From assembly GCA_041687675.1 (NCBI GenBank), contig JAWLBM010000003.1:1-64000 (forward strand): 64,000 nucleotides of DNA. Direction: 5' to 3'. The translations under genes and the position numbers were made by a program. The notes under the pieces are model-generated. The model was given only the letters and a program-made list of their open reading frames with translations, was not told the DNA's origin and did not search any database. Shown here piece after piece: positions 40,770 through 49,310 of this stretch. Source of the DNA: JAWLBM01 sp041687675. GTDB taxonomy: Bacteria > Pseudomonadota > Alphaproteobacteria > Rhizobiales > Pleomorphomonadaceae. Positions within the stretch are counted from its first letter, which is position 1; the number at the start of each line of letters is the position of its first letter.

Positions 40770-42206
40770 ATGTACGAGCGCTTCGGATTGTTCATCGACG
40801 GGCGCTGGCGCCCGGCCTCCGACGGCGGCACCCTCGCCGTCTTCAGCCCGGTCACCGAGAAGCCCGTCGGCGAGGCGCCGTCGGCGACGCTGGCGGACGC
40901 GGAGGAGGCGCTGGCCAGCGCGGCCTGCGGCCTCGCCGGCTGGTCGGCCCGCACCGGCTTCGAGCGCGGCGACCGTCTGCAGGCGATCGCCGACGAGATG
41001 GTCCGCCGCAAGGACGAGGCGGCGCGGATGATCTCGACCGAGACCGGCAAGCCGCTCGCCCAGGCGGAGCGGGAGTGGGGCCTCGCCGTCGACCAGTTCC
41101 GCTGGTACGCGGAGGAGGCGCGGCGCATCTATGGCCGCATCGTCGAGAGCCGGGTGCCGGGCGGGCGCTTCGAGATCACCCGCGAGCCCGTCGGGATCGC
41201 CGCCGCGTTCACAGCCTGGAACTTTCCCGCCGCCCTGGTCGCCCGCAAGGCGGCGCCGGCGCTCGCCGCCGGCTGCTCGGTCATCCTGCGCCCGTCGAGC
41301 CAGACGCCGGGCAGCGTGATGGTGATGGTCGACTGCATGCAGGCCGCCGACCTGCCGCCCGGCACCGTGTCGCTGCTGGTCGGGCCGACAGAGACGACCT
41401 ACGCCCCGCTGATGGCCTCCAAGGCGGTGCGCAAGGTCTCGCTCACCGGGTCCACCAGGGTCGGCCAGCAGATGCTGCGCGACGCGGCGGAGACGGTGAA
41501 GAAGGTGTCGATGGAACTCGGCGGCAACGCGCCGCTGATCGTCTTCGACGACGCCGACCTGGAGACGGCGCTCTCCGTCGCGGTGCCGACGAAATACGCC
41601 AACGCCGGCCAGGTCTGCGTCACCCCTGACCGCTTCTTCGTCCACGAGCGCCTGCACGACGCCTTCGTCGAGGGCTTCGCCAGCCGGGCGAAGGCGCTGA
41701 AGCTCGGCGACGGGCTCGACCCGTCGGTGCAGATGGGCCCGCTGATCAACGCCCGCCGCCTCGCCGAGATCGAGAGCGTCGTCGCCGAGGCGGTGAAGGC
41801 CGGCGCCAGGGTGGCCGCCGGCGGCGGCCGGGCGCGCGCCTTCAACGCCGGCCACTTCTACGAGCCGACCGTGCTCACCGAGGTGACGGACGACATGCGC
41901 GTCTTCGCCGAGGAGAACTTCGGCCCGATCGCGGCGGTGACCCGCTTCTCCGACGAGGAGGAGGTGCTCCGCCGCGCCAACGCCTCCGACATGGGCCTCT
42001 CGGCCTATGCCTTCACCCGCTCGCCGGACCGCGCCCGGCGGGTGGCGCGGGCGCTAAAGGCCGGGATGGTCGGCGTCAACAGCTTCGCCCTCGCCGCCTC
42101 CGAGGCCCCCTTCGGCGGCACCAATCACTCCGGCATGGGCCGCGAGGGCGGCGCCGAGGGAATCCTCGACTATCTCGACGTGAAGCTCGCCCAGGTGGTG
42201 TTCTGA
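40770..42206 (+). CDS. NAD(P)-dependent aldehyde dehydrogenase (succinate-semialdehyde-dehydrogenase-like)
   Basis: A 478-residue aldehyde dehydrogenase. The coenzyme segment is AFTAWNFPAALVARKAAPAL near residue 150, the general base glutamate is in VSMELGGNAPLIVF near 250, and the nucleophile cysteine is in NAGQVCVTPDRFFV near 283. The C-terminal FGGTNHSGMGREGGAEGILD is typical of the GabD-like subgroup that oxidises succinate or glutarate semialdehyde and similar compounds. It is a single gene, convergent with the pyruvate-kinase-like gene. The exact aldehyde is not decided by sequence. Confidence 0.92.
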   Translation: MYERFGLFIDGRWRPASDGGTLAVFSPVTEKPVGEAPSATLADAEEALASAACGLAGWSARTGFERGDRLQAIADEMVRRKDEAARMISTETGKPLAQAEREWGLAVDQFRWYAEEARRIYGRIVESRVPGGRFEITREPVGIAAAFTAWNFPAALVARKAAPALAAGCSVILRPSSQTPGSVMVMVDCMQAADLPPGTVSLLVGPTETTYAPLMASKAVRKVSLTGSTRVGQQMLRDAAETVKKVSMELGGNAPLIVFDDADLETALSVAVPTKYANAGQVCVTPDRFFVHERLHDAFVEGFASRAKALKLGDGLDPSVQMGPLINARRLAEIESVVAEAVKAGARVAAGGGRARAFNAGHFYEPTVLTEVTDDMRVFAEENFGPIAAVTRFSDEEEVLRRANASDMGLSAYAFTRSPDRARRVARALKAGMVGVNSFALAASEAPFGGTNHSGMGREGGAEGILDYLDVKLAQVVF

Positions 42207-42207
42207 C

Positions 42208-42226
42208 GCGGGCCGGCCCGGCCCGC
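42208..42226. terminator. Short GC hairpin between convergent genes
   Basis: GCGGGCCG pairs with CGGCCCGC around a three-base loop in the 40-base gap between the aldehyde dehydrogenase and pyruvate-kinase-like genes. There is no U tract, so it is a probable but weak terminator. Confidence 0.35.
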
Positions 42227-42246
42227 TCGGAGGGGGGCCGCTGCGG

Positions 42247-43722
42247 TCACCAGGACCGCAGGGCCCTCAGCCTCGGCGACTTCTTGAACAGGTGCCCGTC
42301 CATCCGGGTGAAGAGGCCCGCCAGGACCTCGATCGCCGCGGCCGCGCAGGGGCCCTTGTTGAGCATCACGCACTCGGCCCGGGTCGCCATGGCGGCGTCG
42401 GTCATCTCCCCGCGCGAGGGCACCCCGTCCTTGACCAGGCCCTCGAGAACCTGGGTCGCCCAGATCACCGGAACCGCGGCCGCCTCGCAGATCCACAGGA
42501 TCTCCTCCTGCATCTCGGCGAGCCGCTCGAAGCCGATCTCGGCGGCAAGGTCGCCGCGGGCGATCATCACGCCGAGCGGCCGCCGGCCGGACAGCCGGGC
42601 GATCAGGTCCGGCAGGTTGCGGATGGCCTCCGGGCGCTCGATCTTGGCGACGATGCCGAGCGGCCGCTCCGGCCCGCCCAGCCGGTCCAGCGCCTCGTCG
42701 AGGAGGTCGATGTCGGACGCGCGGCTGACGAAGGAGTAGCCGACCATGTCGGCGAGTTCGGCGACGGTGTCGAGGTCGGCCACGTCCTTGAAGGTGAGCG
42801 GCCTCAGTCCGAGCGCGGAGTTCGGCAGGTTGAGCCCCTTCTCCGGCTTCAGCTTCGCCCCGCCGGTCTTCACCTTGACGACCCGCAGCACCGCCTCGCG
42901 GCCGGAGTGCCCGACGACCGTGGCCTCCATCCGGCCGTCGTCGTAGAGGACCCGGTGGCCGAGTTCGAGGCTGGTGACCACCTCCGGCAGCGAGGCCGTC
43001 GCCGAGAAGGGGGCGTCGGCATCCGGGCGGGGTTCCGGACCCGCGACCAGGCGGATCCGGTCGCCGACCTCGACCTTCCGCTTCTCCAGCATGGCGACGG
43101 CGCCGGTCCGGATCTTGGGGCCGGCGATGTCCATGATGATGCGCACCGTCCGGCCCGTGTCCGCGGCCGCGCGCCGCACGTCTCCGGCGAGCCGCCGCCA
43201 GACGGCCGGGTCGTCGTGGGCGCAGTTGATGCGGGCGACGTCCATGCCGTGGCGGACGAGGTCCGCCGCATAGCCGGTCCCGGCGCTCTCGCCGGGCAGC
43301 GTCACCATGATCCGGCCGCGCCGGGTCGGCGGCGGTGGGCCGAACAGGGCGGCCGTCGCCGCCTCGAGGCGGGCCTCGCCCTCGAACAGGGACCCGGGCG
43401 GGGGCAGCTCGGCGCCGGCCTCCCCGTCCAGCGCGGCGAGGGCGGCGGCCACCGCCTGGAGGGTCGGCATCACCCGGCTCTCGAGCCGGCCGAGAGACGA
43501 CAGGCCGCGGGCCGTGAGCGCGCGCTGGAGGGACCTGAGGTCGTGTCGGCGCAGGGCGAGGTAGCGGGCGAGGTTCGCCGTGCCGGGGTCCGCCGTCCCG
43601 AAGCGATCGGTCCACGTCCTTTCGATGGCCTCACCGTCGCTGGAGACGACGCGAACGAGTTCTTCCACTGTCCGCCGCAGATCCGCGACGTCCGCTTCGA
43701 TACCGACCTCGAATTCCCCCAC
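42247..43722 (-). CDS. Pyruvate-kinase-like protein with N-terminal extension and no allosteric domain
   Basis: A 491-residue protein with the pyruvate kinase barrel after a helical extension of about 130 residues. Core motifs are present in modified form: MDVARINCAHDDP near 160, IIMDIAGPKIRTGAV near 195, LGIVAKIERPEAIRNL near 360 (catalytic lysine), LGVMIARGDLAAEIG near 390 and VIWATQVLEGL near 422. The usual MLSGETA is replaced by VMLNKGPCA, after which the protein stops, so the C-terminal regulatory domain of normal enzymes is absent. It belongs to a divergent group seen in some proteobacteria and plants. Phosphoryl transfer is plausible but unproven. The gap to the divergent phosphoesterase gene holds TGTCAC and GTGACA arms 24 bases apart. 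Confidence 0.85.
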   Translation of the reverse strand: MGEFEVGIEADVADLRRTVEELVRVVSSDGEAIERTWTDRFGTADPGTANLARYLALRRHDLRSLQRALTARGLSSLGRLESRVMPTLQAVAAALAALDGEAGAELPPPGSLFEGEARLEAATAALFGPPPPTRRGRIMVTLPGESAGTGYAADLVRHGMDVARINCAHDDPAVWRRLAGDVRRAAADTGRTVRIIMDIAGPKIRTGAVAMLEKRKVEVGDRIRLVAGPEPRPDADAPFSATASLPEVVTSLELGHRVLYDDGRMEATVVGHSGREAVLRVVKVKTGGAKLKPEKGLNLPNSALGLRPLTFKDVADLDTVAELADMVGYSFVSRASDIDLLDEALDRLGGPERPLGIVAKIERPEAIRNLPDLIARLSGRRPLGVMIARGDLAAEIGFERLAEMQEEILWICEAAAVPVIWATQVLEGLVKDGVPSRGEMTDAAMATRAECVMLNKGPCAAAAIEVLAGLFTRMDGHLFKKSPRLRALRSW

Positions 43723-43832
43723 GATTTACCCGCCATGCTGGACGTGTCACACACCGCCATTCTATTCACGCCGGGTGACAGTTCGCCGACGGCCGCCGCG
43801 GCGGATCGTCCGATGCGCCCCGGAGATTCCGC

Positions 43833-44363
43833 ATGGCCGTCTGGTTCACCAGCGACACCCATTTCGGCGACCCGCGGGTCCTCAGCCTCGACCGTCGCCC
43901 CTGGCCGGACCTGCGGAGCCACGACGATGCGCTGGCCGACGCCTGGCGGGCGGTGGTCGCGCCGGGGGACACCCTCTGGCACCTCGGCGACTTCGCCCGG
44001 CCGAGGCCTGCGGGGCGGGTGGAGGACCTGCTGGCGAGCCTCCCCGGCGAGAAGCACCTCGTGATCGGCAACAACGACGGGCCGGAGACCACCGGAGCCG
44101 AAGGCTGGGCGAGCGTCGCGCACTACCGCGAGATCGAGGTGGACGGTCGCCGCCTCGTGCTCTGCCACTACCCGTTCCGCACCTGGAACAACATGGGCAA
44201 GGGCTGGATCGACCTGCACGGGCACAGCCACGGCAAGCTGAAGCCGGTCAGCCGGCAGGTCGACGTCGGCGTCGACGCCTGGGGCTTCCGGCCGGTGTCG
44301 CTGGCGATGATGGTCGAGGCCCGCCGGAGCGGCCGGTCGCGCCGGGCGCGGGGGGAGGCCTGA
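43833..44363 (+). CDS. Metallophosphoesterase
   Basis: A 176-residue calcineurin-like phosphoesterase. The five metal motifs are all present: WFTSDTHFGD at residues 4-13, LWHLGDFARP near 50, LVIGNNDGPE near 75, LVLCHYPFRTW near 108 and LHGHSHGKL near 130. This subgroup of small phosphoesterases hydrolyses phosphodiesters or phosphoproteins with two metal ions; natural substrates are mostly unknown. It is divergent from the pyruvate-kinase-like gene and stands alone. Confidence 0.9.
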   Translation: MAVWFTSDTHFGDPRVLSLDRRPWPDLRSHDDALADAWRAVVAPGDTLWHLGDFARPRPAGRVEDLLASLPGEKHLVIGNNDGPETTGAEGWASVAHYREIEVDGRRLVLCHYPFRTWNNMGKGWIDLHGHSHGKLKPVSRQVDVGVDAWGFRPVSLAMMVEARRSGRSRRARGEA

Positions 44364-44417
44364 TCCGCGGGGGCGCCCCCGACCGCCGCCTTTGCGCACC
44401 CGTCCGGCGGTCCGGGC

Positions 44418-44702
44418 TCAGCCGTCGTTGGAGGCGTTGAGCTCCTCGGGCCTCAGGCCCGCATCCGGCGCGCCCGCGTCCCGCGGCACGGCCACGGTCA
44501 GCAGACCGCCGTCGCTGTCCGGGAACTGCGCCCCGGCGGCTTCCAGCGCCCTACGCACCGCCTCGAGCGACGCGACCTCGACGGCGATGCCCGCCTCGAT
44601 CTGCTCGAGCTCGCCCGGGGAGATGCCCGCCGCATCGGCGAGGTCGCGCGCGGCCATGGCGAGGCCCGCCCGCGCCATCCTCACCTCGGTTCCCGTGATC
44701 AT
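44418..44702 (-). CDS. Small XRE-type helix-turn-helix protein
   Basis: A 94-residue protein with a Cro/XRE helix-turn-helix at residues 5-60 (MARAGLAMAARDLADAAGIS then PGELEQIEAGIAV). The recognition-helix position SPGELEQIE is of the lambda-repressor type. A short C-terminal tail is acidic. No partner gene is adjacent in the same direction; the BA14K gene lies upstream across 120 bases. It may regulate itself or a distant target. Length is typical of stand-alone XRE proteins. Confidence 0.75.
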   Translation of the reverse strand: MITGTEVRMARAGLAMAARDLADAAGISPGELEQIEAGIAVEVASLEAVRRALEAAGAQFPDSDGGLLTVAVPRDAGAPDAGLRPEELNASNDG

Positions 44703-44822
44703 TCTCCGCCTCCGTTACGTCCGGCCGATCCGGCGCCGGACAGCGCCGACCCGCTCCGGGACAATGGCCGAAAATCCGGGCGAGCGCGAGGCACGCCGTC
44801 GCGACCGGCGCGCGTCGCCGGG

Positions 44823-45260
44823 TCAGAGCCGGCAGGGATGGCGATAGCCGTCGTAGCCGAGGTAGGTGTTGGTCCGCGGGTCGTAGGAGCGGTAGCGCTC
44901 CTGGCAGCGGCGGACGTGCTCGGTCACGTCGCGGCCCCTCGGCTCTGCCAGCGGCCCGGCGACCGTGCCGCCGAGCAGGGCGCCGACGCCGAGACCGAAC
45001 AGCGCGGCGATGCCCGCTTCGTCCCGGTCGTCGTCGTGGTGGCGGCGGTACCAGTCCCGGTAGCGCCGGTCGTCCCAGCGGCCGCGGTCGCGACGCCATT
45101 CGTAGCACCCCTCGGTGCGGGGGCGGTCGTCGCACCAGCGCTCGATGTAGCGGTCGCGGTCGGCGCGGGTCCACCGCTGCGCCGACGCCGGGTCGGGAGC
45201 CGCGACGAGGCTCGTGGCAGCGACGAGGCCGGCGAGGACGCCGGCGGCGATGGTCTTCAT
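44823..45260 (-). CDS. BA14K family secreted protein
   Basis: A 145-residue protein with a Sec signal (MKTIAAGVLAGLVAATSLVA, cleavage near DPASAQ). The middle is Arg/Asp/Trp-rich (RYIERWCDDRPRTEGCYEWR), followed by a Gly/Ala hydrophobic stretch (IAALFGLGVGALLGGTVAGP). The C-terminal BA14K motif is HVRRCQERYRSYDPRTNTYL, ending GYDGYRHPCRL. This family is named for a Brucella immunoreactive protein with lectin-like properties and is nearly confined to Hyphomicrobiales, which helps place the organism. GGAGG precedes the ATG. Confidence 0.87.
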   Translation of the reverse strand: MKTIAAGVLAGLVAATSLVAAPDPASAQRWTRADRDRYIERWCDDRPRTEGCYEWRRDRGRWDDRRYRDWYRRHHDDDRDEAGIAALFGLGVGALLGGTVAGPLAEPRGRDVTEHVRRCQERYRSYDPRTNTYLGYDGYRHPCRL

Positions 45261-45640
45261 GGCAACCTCCTCGGACCGGACCGGACCGGTCCCGGTGCAC
45301 GCCGACGGATCGGCGGTCGCGTTCGACGGCTGAAACGGCCGAGGACCGCCGCCCGTTCCCCCGTGTTCCCCCGCGCGCGGGCACGGCGGCCGAAGCCGCC
45401 CGCCAAAAAAGAATGCGGTTCCACGCATCGGCTTCCGGAGGGAAAGCCCGAGCGGGTCCCTCGGCCGGATCGGGATTCACATTCTCGAAAACTCACCAGT
45501 TTTTGGAAGATCCCTTTGCGTTTCAATGTCTTGTGGACCCGCCCCGGAGATTGACAGCCGCCCCGCCGCCGCCATGTTGGTCGCATCGCCGATCCGGCCG
45601 CAACGGATGCGGCGCTCCCGTTCGCCCCGGAGGTCCGAAG
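45261..45640. other. 380-base divergent intergenic region with AT-rich dyad
   Basis: It lies between the divergent BA14K and rhodanese genes and should hold both promoters. The most notable sequence is AAAACT-CACC-AGTTTT (45488-45503), an exact dyad inside an otherwise AT-richer patch (attcacattctcgaaaact). It could be an operator or form a weak hairpin in the rhodanese leader. No supported open frame was found. Confidence 0.5.
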
Positions 45641-46570
45641 ATGATCCGCCCGCTCGCCCTCGCCTCGTTCGCCGTGCTTGTCTCCGCCGGCTCCGCCCTC
45701 GCCGCCGAACCGCTGGTCGGCGCCGACTGGCTCGCCGACAACCTCTCCAACGACAACGTGGTGGTGCTCGACCTGCGCGAAGCGGCCAAGGAGGGCGACC
45801 CGGATCCCTACCTCGCCGGCCGCATCCCGGGCGCGATCCACGCCCCCTACGGCGCCAGCGGCTGGCGCGCCGCGATGAACGGCGTGCCCGGCATGCTGCC
45901 GCCGGAGGCGGACCTCGAGGCGCTGCTCGGCCGTCTCGGCGTCGAGGAGGACGACCACCTGGTGATCGTGTCGGCCGGACAGTCCTCCTCCGACTTCGGC
46001 GCGGCCGCCCGCGTCTACTGGACGCTGAAGGTGCTCGGCCACGAGGACAAGTCGGTGCTCGAGGGCGGCCATGCCGGCTGGGTCGCCGCCGGCGGCGCCC
46101 TCGAGAGCGGCGCCGCCCCCGCGGTCGCGGCGACCAGCTACGACGGGACCGTCGACACCTCCCAGCTCGCCACGCTGGAGGACGTGAAGGCCGCCCAGGC
46201 GGCCGGCACGACGCTGGTCGACGCCCGTCCGGTCGACCAGTACACCGGCAAGGAGACGCCGAACAACGTCGGCATCGCCGGCACCATCGCCGGGGCGGTG
46301 AGCCTGCCGCACAACGTGCTGGTCAAGGAGGGGCGCGACGTGATCGAGGCGCCCACCCTCGGCAGTCTGCGCGGCCAGGTCGGCATCGCCCCAGAGGGCG
46401 AGCAGATCGCCTTCTGCAACACCGGGCACTGGGCCGCGGTGGGCTGGTTCCTGCTGAGCGAGGTGGGCGACAACGAGCAGGTGAAGCTCTATGACGGGTC
46501 GATGGTCGAGTGGGCCAAGGTGGCCGGCCAGCCCACCGAGGTCGGCGCCTCCCGCACCGTCGCCGAGTGA
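45641..46570 (+). CDS. Periplasmic two-domain rhodanese (sulfurtransferase)
   Basis: A 309-residue protein with a Sec signal (MIRPLALASFAVLVSAGSAL, then AAEP). Two rhodanese domains follow. The first (about 25-155) has VVVLDLREAAKEGD but a Ser/Gln-rich loop (IVSAGQSSSDFGAAARVYW) where the cysteine should be, so it is probably inactive. The second (about 165-300) carries the active cysteine in IAFCNTGHWAAVGWFLL near residue 262. It would move sulfane sulfur between donors such as thiosulfate and an acceptor in the periplasm. The gene for a YeeE/YedE sulfur transporter follows about 100 bases later on the same strand, which suggests sulfur capture at the envelope and import. Confidence 0.9.
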   Translation: MIRPLALASFAVLVSAGSALAAEPLVGADWLADNLSNDNVVVLDLREAAKEGDPDPYLAGRIPGAIHAPYGASGWRAAMNGVPGMLPPEADLEALLGRLGVEEDDHLVIVSAGQSSSDFGAAARVYWTLKVLGHEDKSVLEGGHAGWVAAGGALESGAAPAVAATSYDGTVDTSQLATLEDVKAAQAAGTTLVDARPVDQYTGKETPNNVGIAGTIAGAVSLPHNVLVKEGRDVIEAPTLGSLRGQVGIAPEGEQIAFCNTGHWAAVGWFLLSEVGDNEQVKLYDGSMVEWAKVAGQPTEVGASRTVAE

Positions 46571-46672
46571 CGATCCCTCTCCGGCCGGCGCCCGCCCGCC
46601 GGAGCGTGCCGCCGGGGGTTCCTGCGACCGCCGGCGGCACGGCCTGTTCCGATGACGCCCCGAGGACCGACG

Positions 46673-47872
46673 ATGACGATCGCCTCCGCCGCCACCCCCG
46701 CGCTGCTGCCGGCCCGGACCCTCGACCGGGCGGTGATCGGCCTCGCGGTGCTCCTGTTCGCGCTCGGCTTCTGGACGATCGCCAACGACGTGTCGCTGAA
46801 CCAGGCGGCGCTGTTCCTCGTCGGCGGCCTTCTCGGCATTACCCTCTACCACGCGGCCTTCGGCTTCACCGGCGGCTGGCGCGCCTTCGTCCAGGAGGGC
46901 CGGGGCGCCGGCCTGCGGGCGCAGTTCGTCATGCTGGCGGTGGCGACGGTGGTGTTCCTGCCGCTGCTGGCCGCGGCGGCGGCCTTCGGCTGGCGCATGG
47001 GCGGCTTCGTGGTGCCGGTGTCGACCATGCTCCTCCTCGGCGCCTTCCTGTTCGGGGTCGGCATGCAGCTCGGCGGCGGCTGCGGCTCCGGCACCCTGTT
47101 CACGGTGGGCGGCGGCTCGGCGCGCATGCTGGTGACGCTCGCCTTCTTCATCGTCGGCTCGATGCTCGGGGTCGCCCACCTGCCGGCGTGGGCCTCGCTG
47201 CCGTCCTTCGGCGCCTATTCGCTGCCGCGCGAGCTCGGCTGGCCGGTGGCGGTGCTGGTCCAGCTGGCGGCGATCGGCCTTCTCTATCTCTTCGTCGCCC
47301 GCCGCGAACGAGACCGGCGCGGCGCCCTCGCCCCGCTCGGCGCCGGCGAGCCGGCGAGCCTTCCGCGGATCCTGCGCGGGCCCTGGCCGATCCTCTGGGG
47401 CGCCGTGCTGCTCGCGCTGCTCAACGCGCTCTTCCTCGTCACCGCCGGCCACCCCTGGGGGATCACCTCGGCCTTTGCGCTCTGGGGCGCCAAGATCGCC
47501 CATGCGGTCGGCCTGCCGGTGGAGACCTGGGCGGGCTGGGATACGCCGGGCGCCTTCGCCGCGGTGGAGGCCTCGATCCTCACGCACCGGATCGCCGTCG
47601 CCGACTTCGGCCTCGTCCTCGGCGCCATGCTGGCGGCGGGACTTGCCGGCCGCTTCGCGCCAAAGGTGGACCTCTCGCCGGGGTCGCTGGCGGCGGCCGC
47701 CCTCGGCGGGCTGCTGATGGGCTACGGCGCCCGGCTGTCCTCCGGGTGCAACATCGGCGCGCTGTTCGGCGGCATCGCCTCCGGCAGCCTGCACGGCTGG
47801 GTCTGGTTCGCCGTCGCCTTCGCCGGCTCGCTCGCGGGCATCCGCGCCCGCCGCTGGTTCCGCCTCGCCTGA
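46673..47872 (+). CDS. YeeE/YedE family sulfur-compound transporter
   Basis: A 399-residue inner-membrane protein with about ten spans. The family's two pseudo-symmetric cysteine motifs are clear: MQLGGGCGSGTLFTVGGGS near residue 137 and ARLSSGCNIGALFGGIASGS near 353. Characterised members (TsuA) take up thiosulfate by passing it between conserved cysteines. I chose the second ATG because GAGGA stands eight bases before it; the ATG seven codons earlier has no site. With the secreted rhodanese encoded just upstream, it should import thiosulfate or sulfane sulfur. A perfect hairpin follows the stop. Confidence 0.9.
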   Translation: MTIASAATPALLPARTLDRAVIGLAVLLFALGFWTIANDVSLNQAALFLVGGLLGITLYHAAFGFTGGWRAFVQEGRGAGLRAQFVMLAVATVVFLPLLAAAAAFGWRMGGFVVPVSTMLLLGAFLFGVGMQLGGGCGSGTLFTVGGGSARMLVTLAFFIVGSMLGVAHLPAWASLPSFGAYSLPRELGWPVAVLVQLAAIGLLYLFVARRERDRRGALAPLGAGEPASLPRILRGPWPILWGAVLLALLNALFLVTAGHPWGITSAFALWGAKIAHAVGLPVETWAGWDTPGAFAAVEASILTHRIAVADFGLVLGAMLAAGLAGRFAPKVDLSPGSLAAAALGGLLMGYGARLSSGCNIGALFGGIASGSLHGWVWFAVAFAGSLAGIRARRWFRLA

Positions 47873-47880
47873 ACGCACGA

Positions 47881-47908
47881 ATGCCGCCGCGGGGGTCCGC
47901 GGCGGCAT
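47881..47908. terminator. Hairpin between convergent YeeE and acidic-repeat genes
   Basis: ATGCCGCCGCGG pairs perfectly with CCGCGGCGGCAT around a GGGT loop. It lies eight bases past the transporter stop and before the stop of the convergent gene. The U tract is missing, so strength is uncertain. Confidence 0.6.
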
Positions 47909-47944
47909 CCGGAAGCGGCGCCGTCCGGCGCGACAGGTCGGGTG

Positions 47945-48331
47945 TCACTGGGCCGGGGTCGGCGTCAGCGGCTCCTCGGGCGTGGCGGGAGTGGTCGCCT
48001 CGGTGTCGGTCTCCGGCACGACGACGTCCACGTCCGGCTCCATGACGTCGGTCTCCGGCTCGACGATGGTGGCGTCGGTCTCCGGCGGCTCGACAACGTC
48101 GACCTCCGGCTCGACCACGTCGACGCCCGGCGTGGTCACGTCGGGCTCGACCTCCTGGACCGTCCCCGTGGTGTCCGGAACGACCTCCGGGCCGCCCAGG
48201 GTCGTCGGCTCGTCGTAGCCCCAGAAGACGAAGTAGAGGATGATGAGGATGATGATCACCGCGATGACGGCGATGATGGTCCCCGTCGTACCCTTCGACC
48301 TCTTCCGCGGCGGCGGATCGGTATAGGTCAT
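47945..48331 (-). CDS. Single-span membrane protein with acidic Glu/Asp/Val/Pro repeats
   Basis: A 128-residue protein. A basic cytoplasmic start (PPPRKRSKGTTG) leads to one membrane span (IIAVIAVIIILIILYFVFWG, residues 19-38). The rest, some 90 residues, is periplasmic and made of acidic repeats such as VDVVEPEVDVVEPPETD, with no hydrophobic core, so it should be unfolded. AGGAGA precedes the ATG. No enzymatic motif is present. Acidic exposed repeats may bind cations or cell-wall parts. The family is not one I recognise. Confidence 0.7.
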   Translation of the reverse strand: MTYTDPPPRKRSKGTTGTIIAVIAVIIILIILYFVFWGYDEPTTLGGPEVVPDTTGTVQEVEPDVTTPGVDVVEPEVDVVEPPETDATIVEPETDVMEPDVDVVVPETDTEATTPATPEEPLTPTPAQ

Positions 48332-48581
48332 CGTAATTCTCCTGTTTCGTGGGACGGCCACCGGTCGCGTCGGGCGACGAAGGCGCTGCCAACGATCGGC
48401 CGGCCGGCGACCAAACCGCACCCCCGTGGCGAGATCGGCCGCTCGACCGTCACAAACACGGGGCGCGGGGCATGGTTCCGCAGTCCTTGGCGAGGTCGGC
48501 GTAACCGCCCTGCACGCAAGGTTGATTTCCGATCGGCGATCCGCGACGCTGGCGGCGGGCCGGAAAGGGCGGAGAGCCGAC

Positions 48582-49163
48582 ATGACCACGGGGGGCGCGG
48601 CGCCGGTCGTTCTCAGGGCGGCGGGGTTGTTGCTGGTCGCGCTCGCCGTGCAGGGCGCCGTGCTGTGGTGGTCGGGGCAGTCGTTCTTCTGCACCTGCGG
48701 CACCGTGCGCCTGTGGTCCGGCGACGTGCTGGGCATCGAGAACTCCCAGCAGCTGTTCGACTGGTACACCTTCTCGCACGTCATCCACGGTCTGGTGTTC
48801 TTCTTCCTGATCCGCCTGGTGGCGCCGCGGCTGCCGATCCTCTGGGTGTTCGCCGTCGCCCTCGGCCTGGAGGTGGCCTGGGAGGTCGTCGAGAATTCCC
48901 GTCCGGTGATCGAGCACTACCGGCTGCAGCCGCTGTCGAAGGACTACGGCGGCGACTCTGTGATCAACTCGCTGATGGACACGGTGGCGATGAGCGCCGG
49001 CTTCCTGTTCGCCCTGCGCTTCGGCTTCTGGCCGAGCGTCGCGGCGGCGCTGGCCCTGGAGGTCGCCGCGCTGATCGCCGTCCGCGACGGCCTCGTCCTC
49101 AACGTCATCCAGTTCATCCGGCCGATCCCGTGGATCGAGGACTGGCAGGCCGGTCACAGCTGA
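48582..49163 (+). CDS. DUF2585 (UPF0314) membrane protein
   Basis: A 193-residue inner-membrane protein of the DUF2585 family, found mainly in alphaproteobacteria. About five spans are visible. The conserved FDWYTFSHVIHGLVFF near residue 60, LGLEVAWEVVENSRPVIEHY near 93 and KDYGGDSVINSLMDTVAMSA near 120 contain His and Glu residues that could hold a metal. No function is known. GGAGAG precedes the ATG. A gap of about 250 bases, in which I see no gene, separates it from the divergent acidic-repeat gene. Confidence 0.88.
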   Translation: MTTGGAAPVVLRAAGLLLVALAVQGAVLWWSGQSFFCTCGTVRLWSGDVLGIENSQQLFDWYTFSHVIHGLVFFFLIRLVAPRLPILWVFAVALGLEVAWEVVENSRPVIEHYRLQPLSKDYGGDSVINSLMDTVAMSAGFLFALRFGFWPSVAAALALEVAALIAVRDGLVLNVIQFIRPIPWIEDWQAGHS

Positions 49164-49310
49164 GCAACGCCGGAGGTGGCGGCAACCACCCGTTCAGCGC
49201 ATCATGTTTTGATGGGCCGCAGGCGAACGGGAGCGGCGGCCCGTGGTTGATGGGAGACGAAACGCCGAGACCCGGACCAACCGGGCCGCAGCATACGGAG
49301 GATCCCGAGG

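Noticed and set aside
43745..43780. TGTCAC/GTGACA arms between the pyruvate-kinase-like and phosphoesterase genes as an operator
   Set aside because: Only six-base arms 24 bases apart; likely to occur by chance without conservation data.
46578..46604. CTCCGGC/GCCGGAG stem after the rhodanese gene as a terminator
   Set aside because: Seven pairs with a large loop and no U tract, and the co-directional transporter gene follows at once, so termination here is doubtful.
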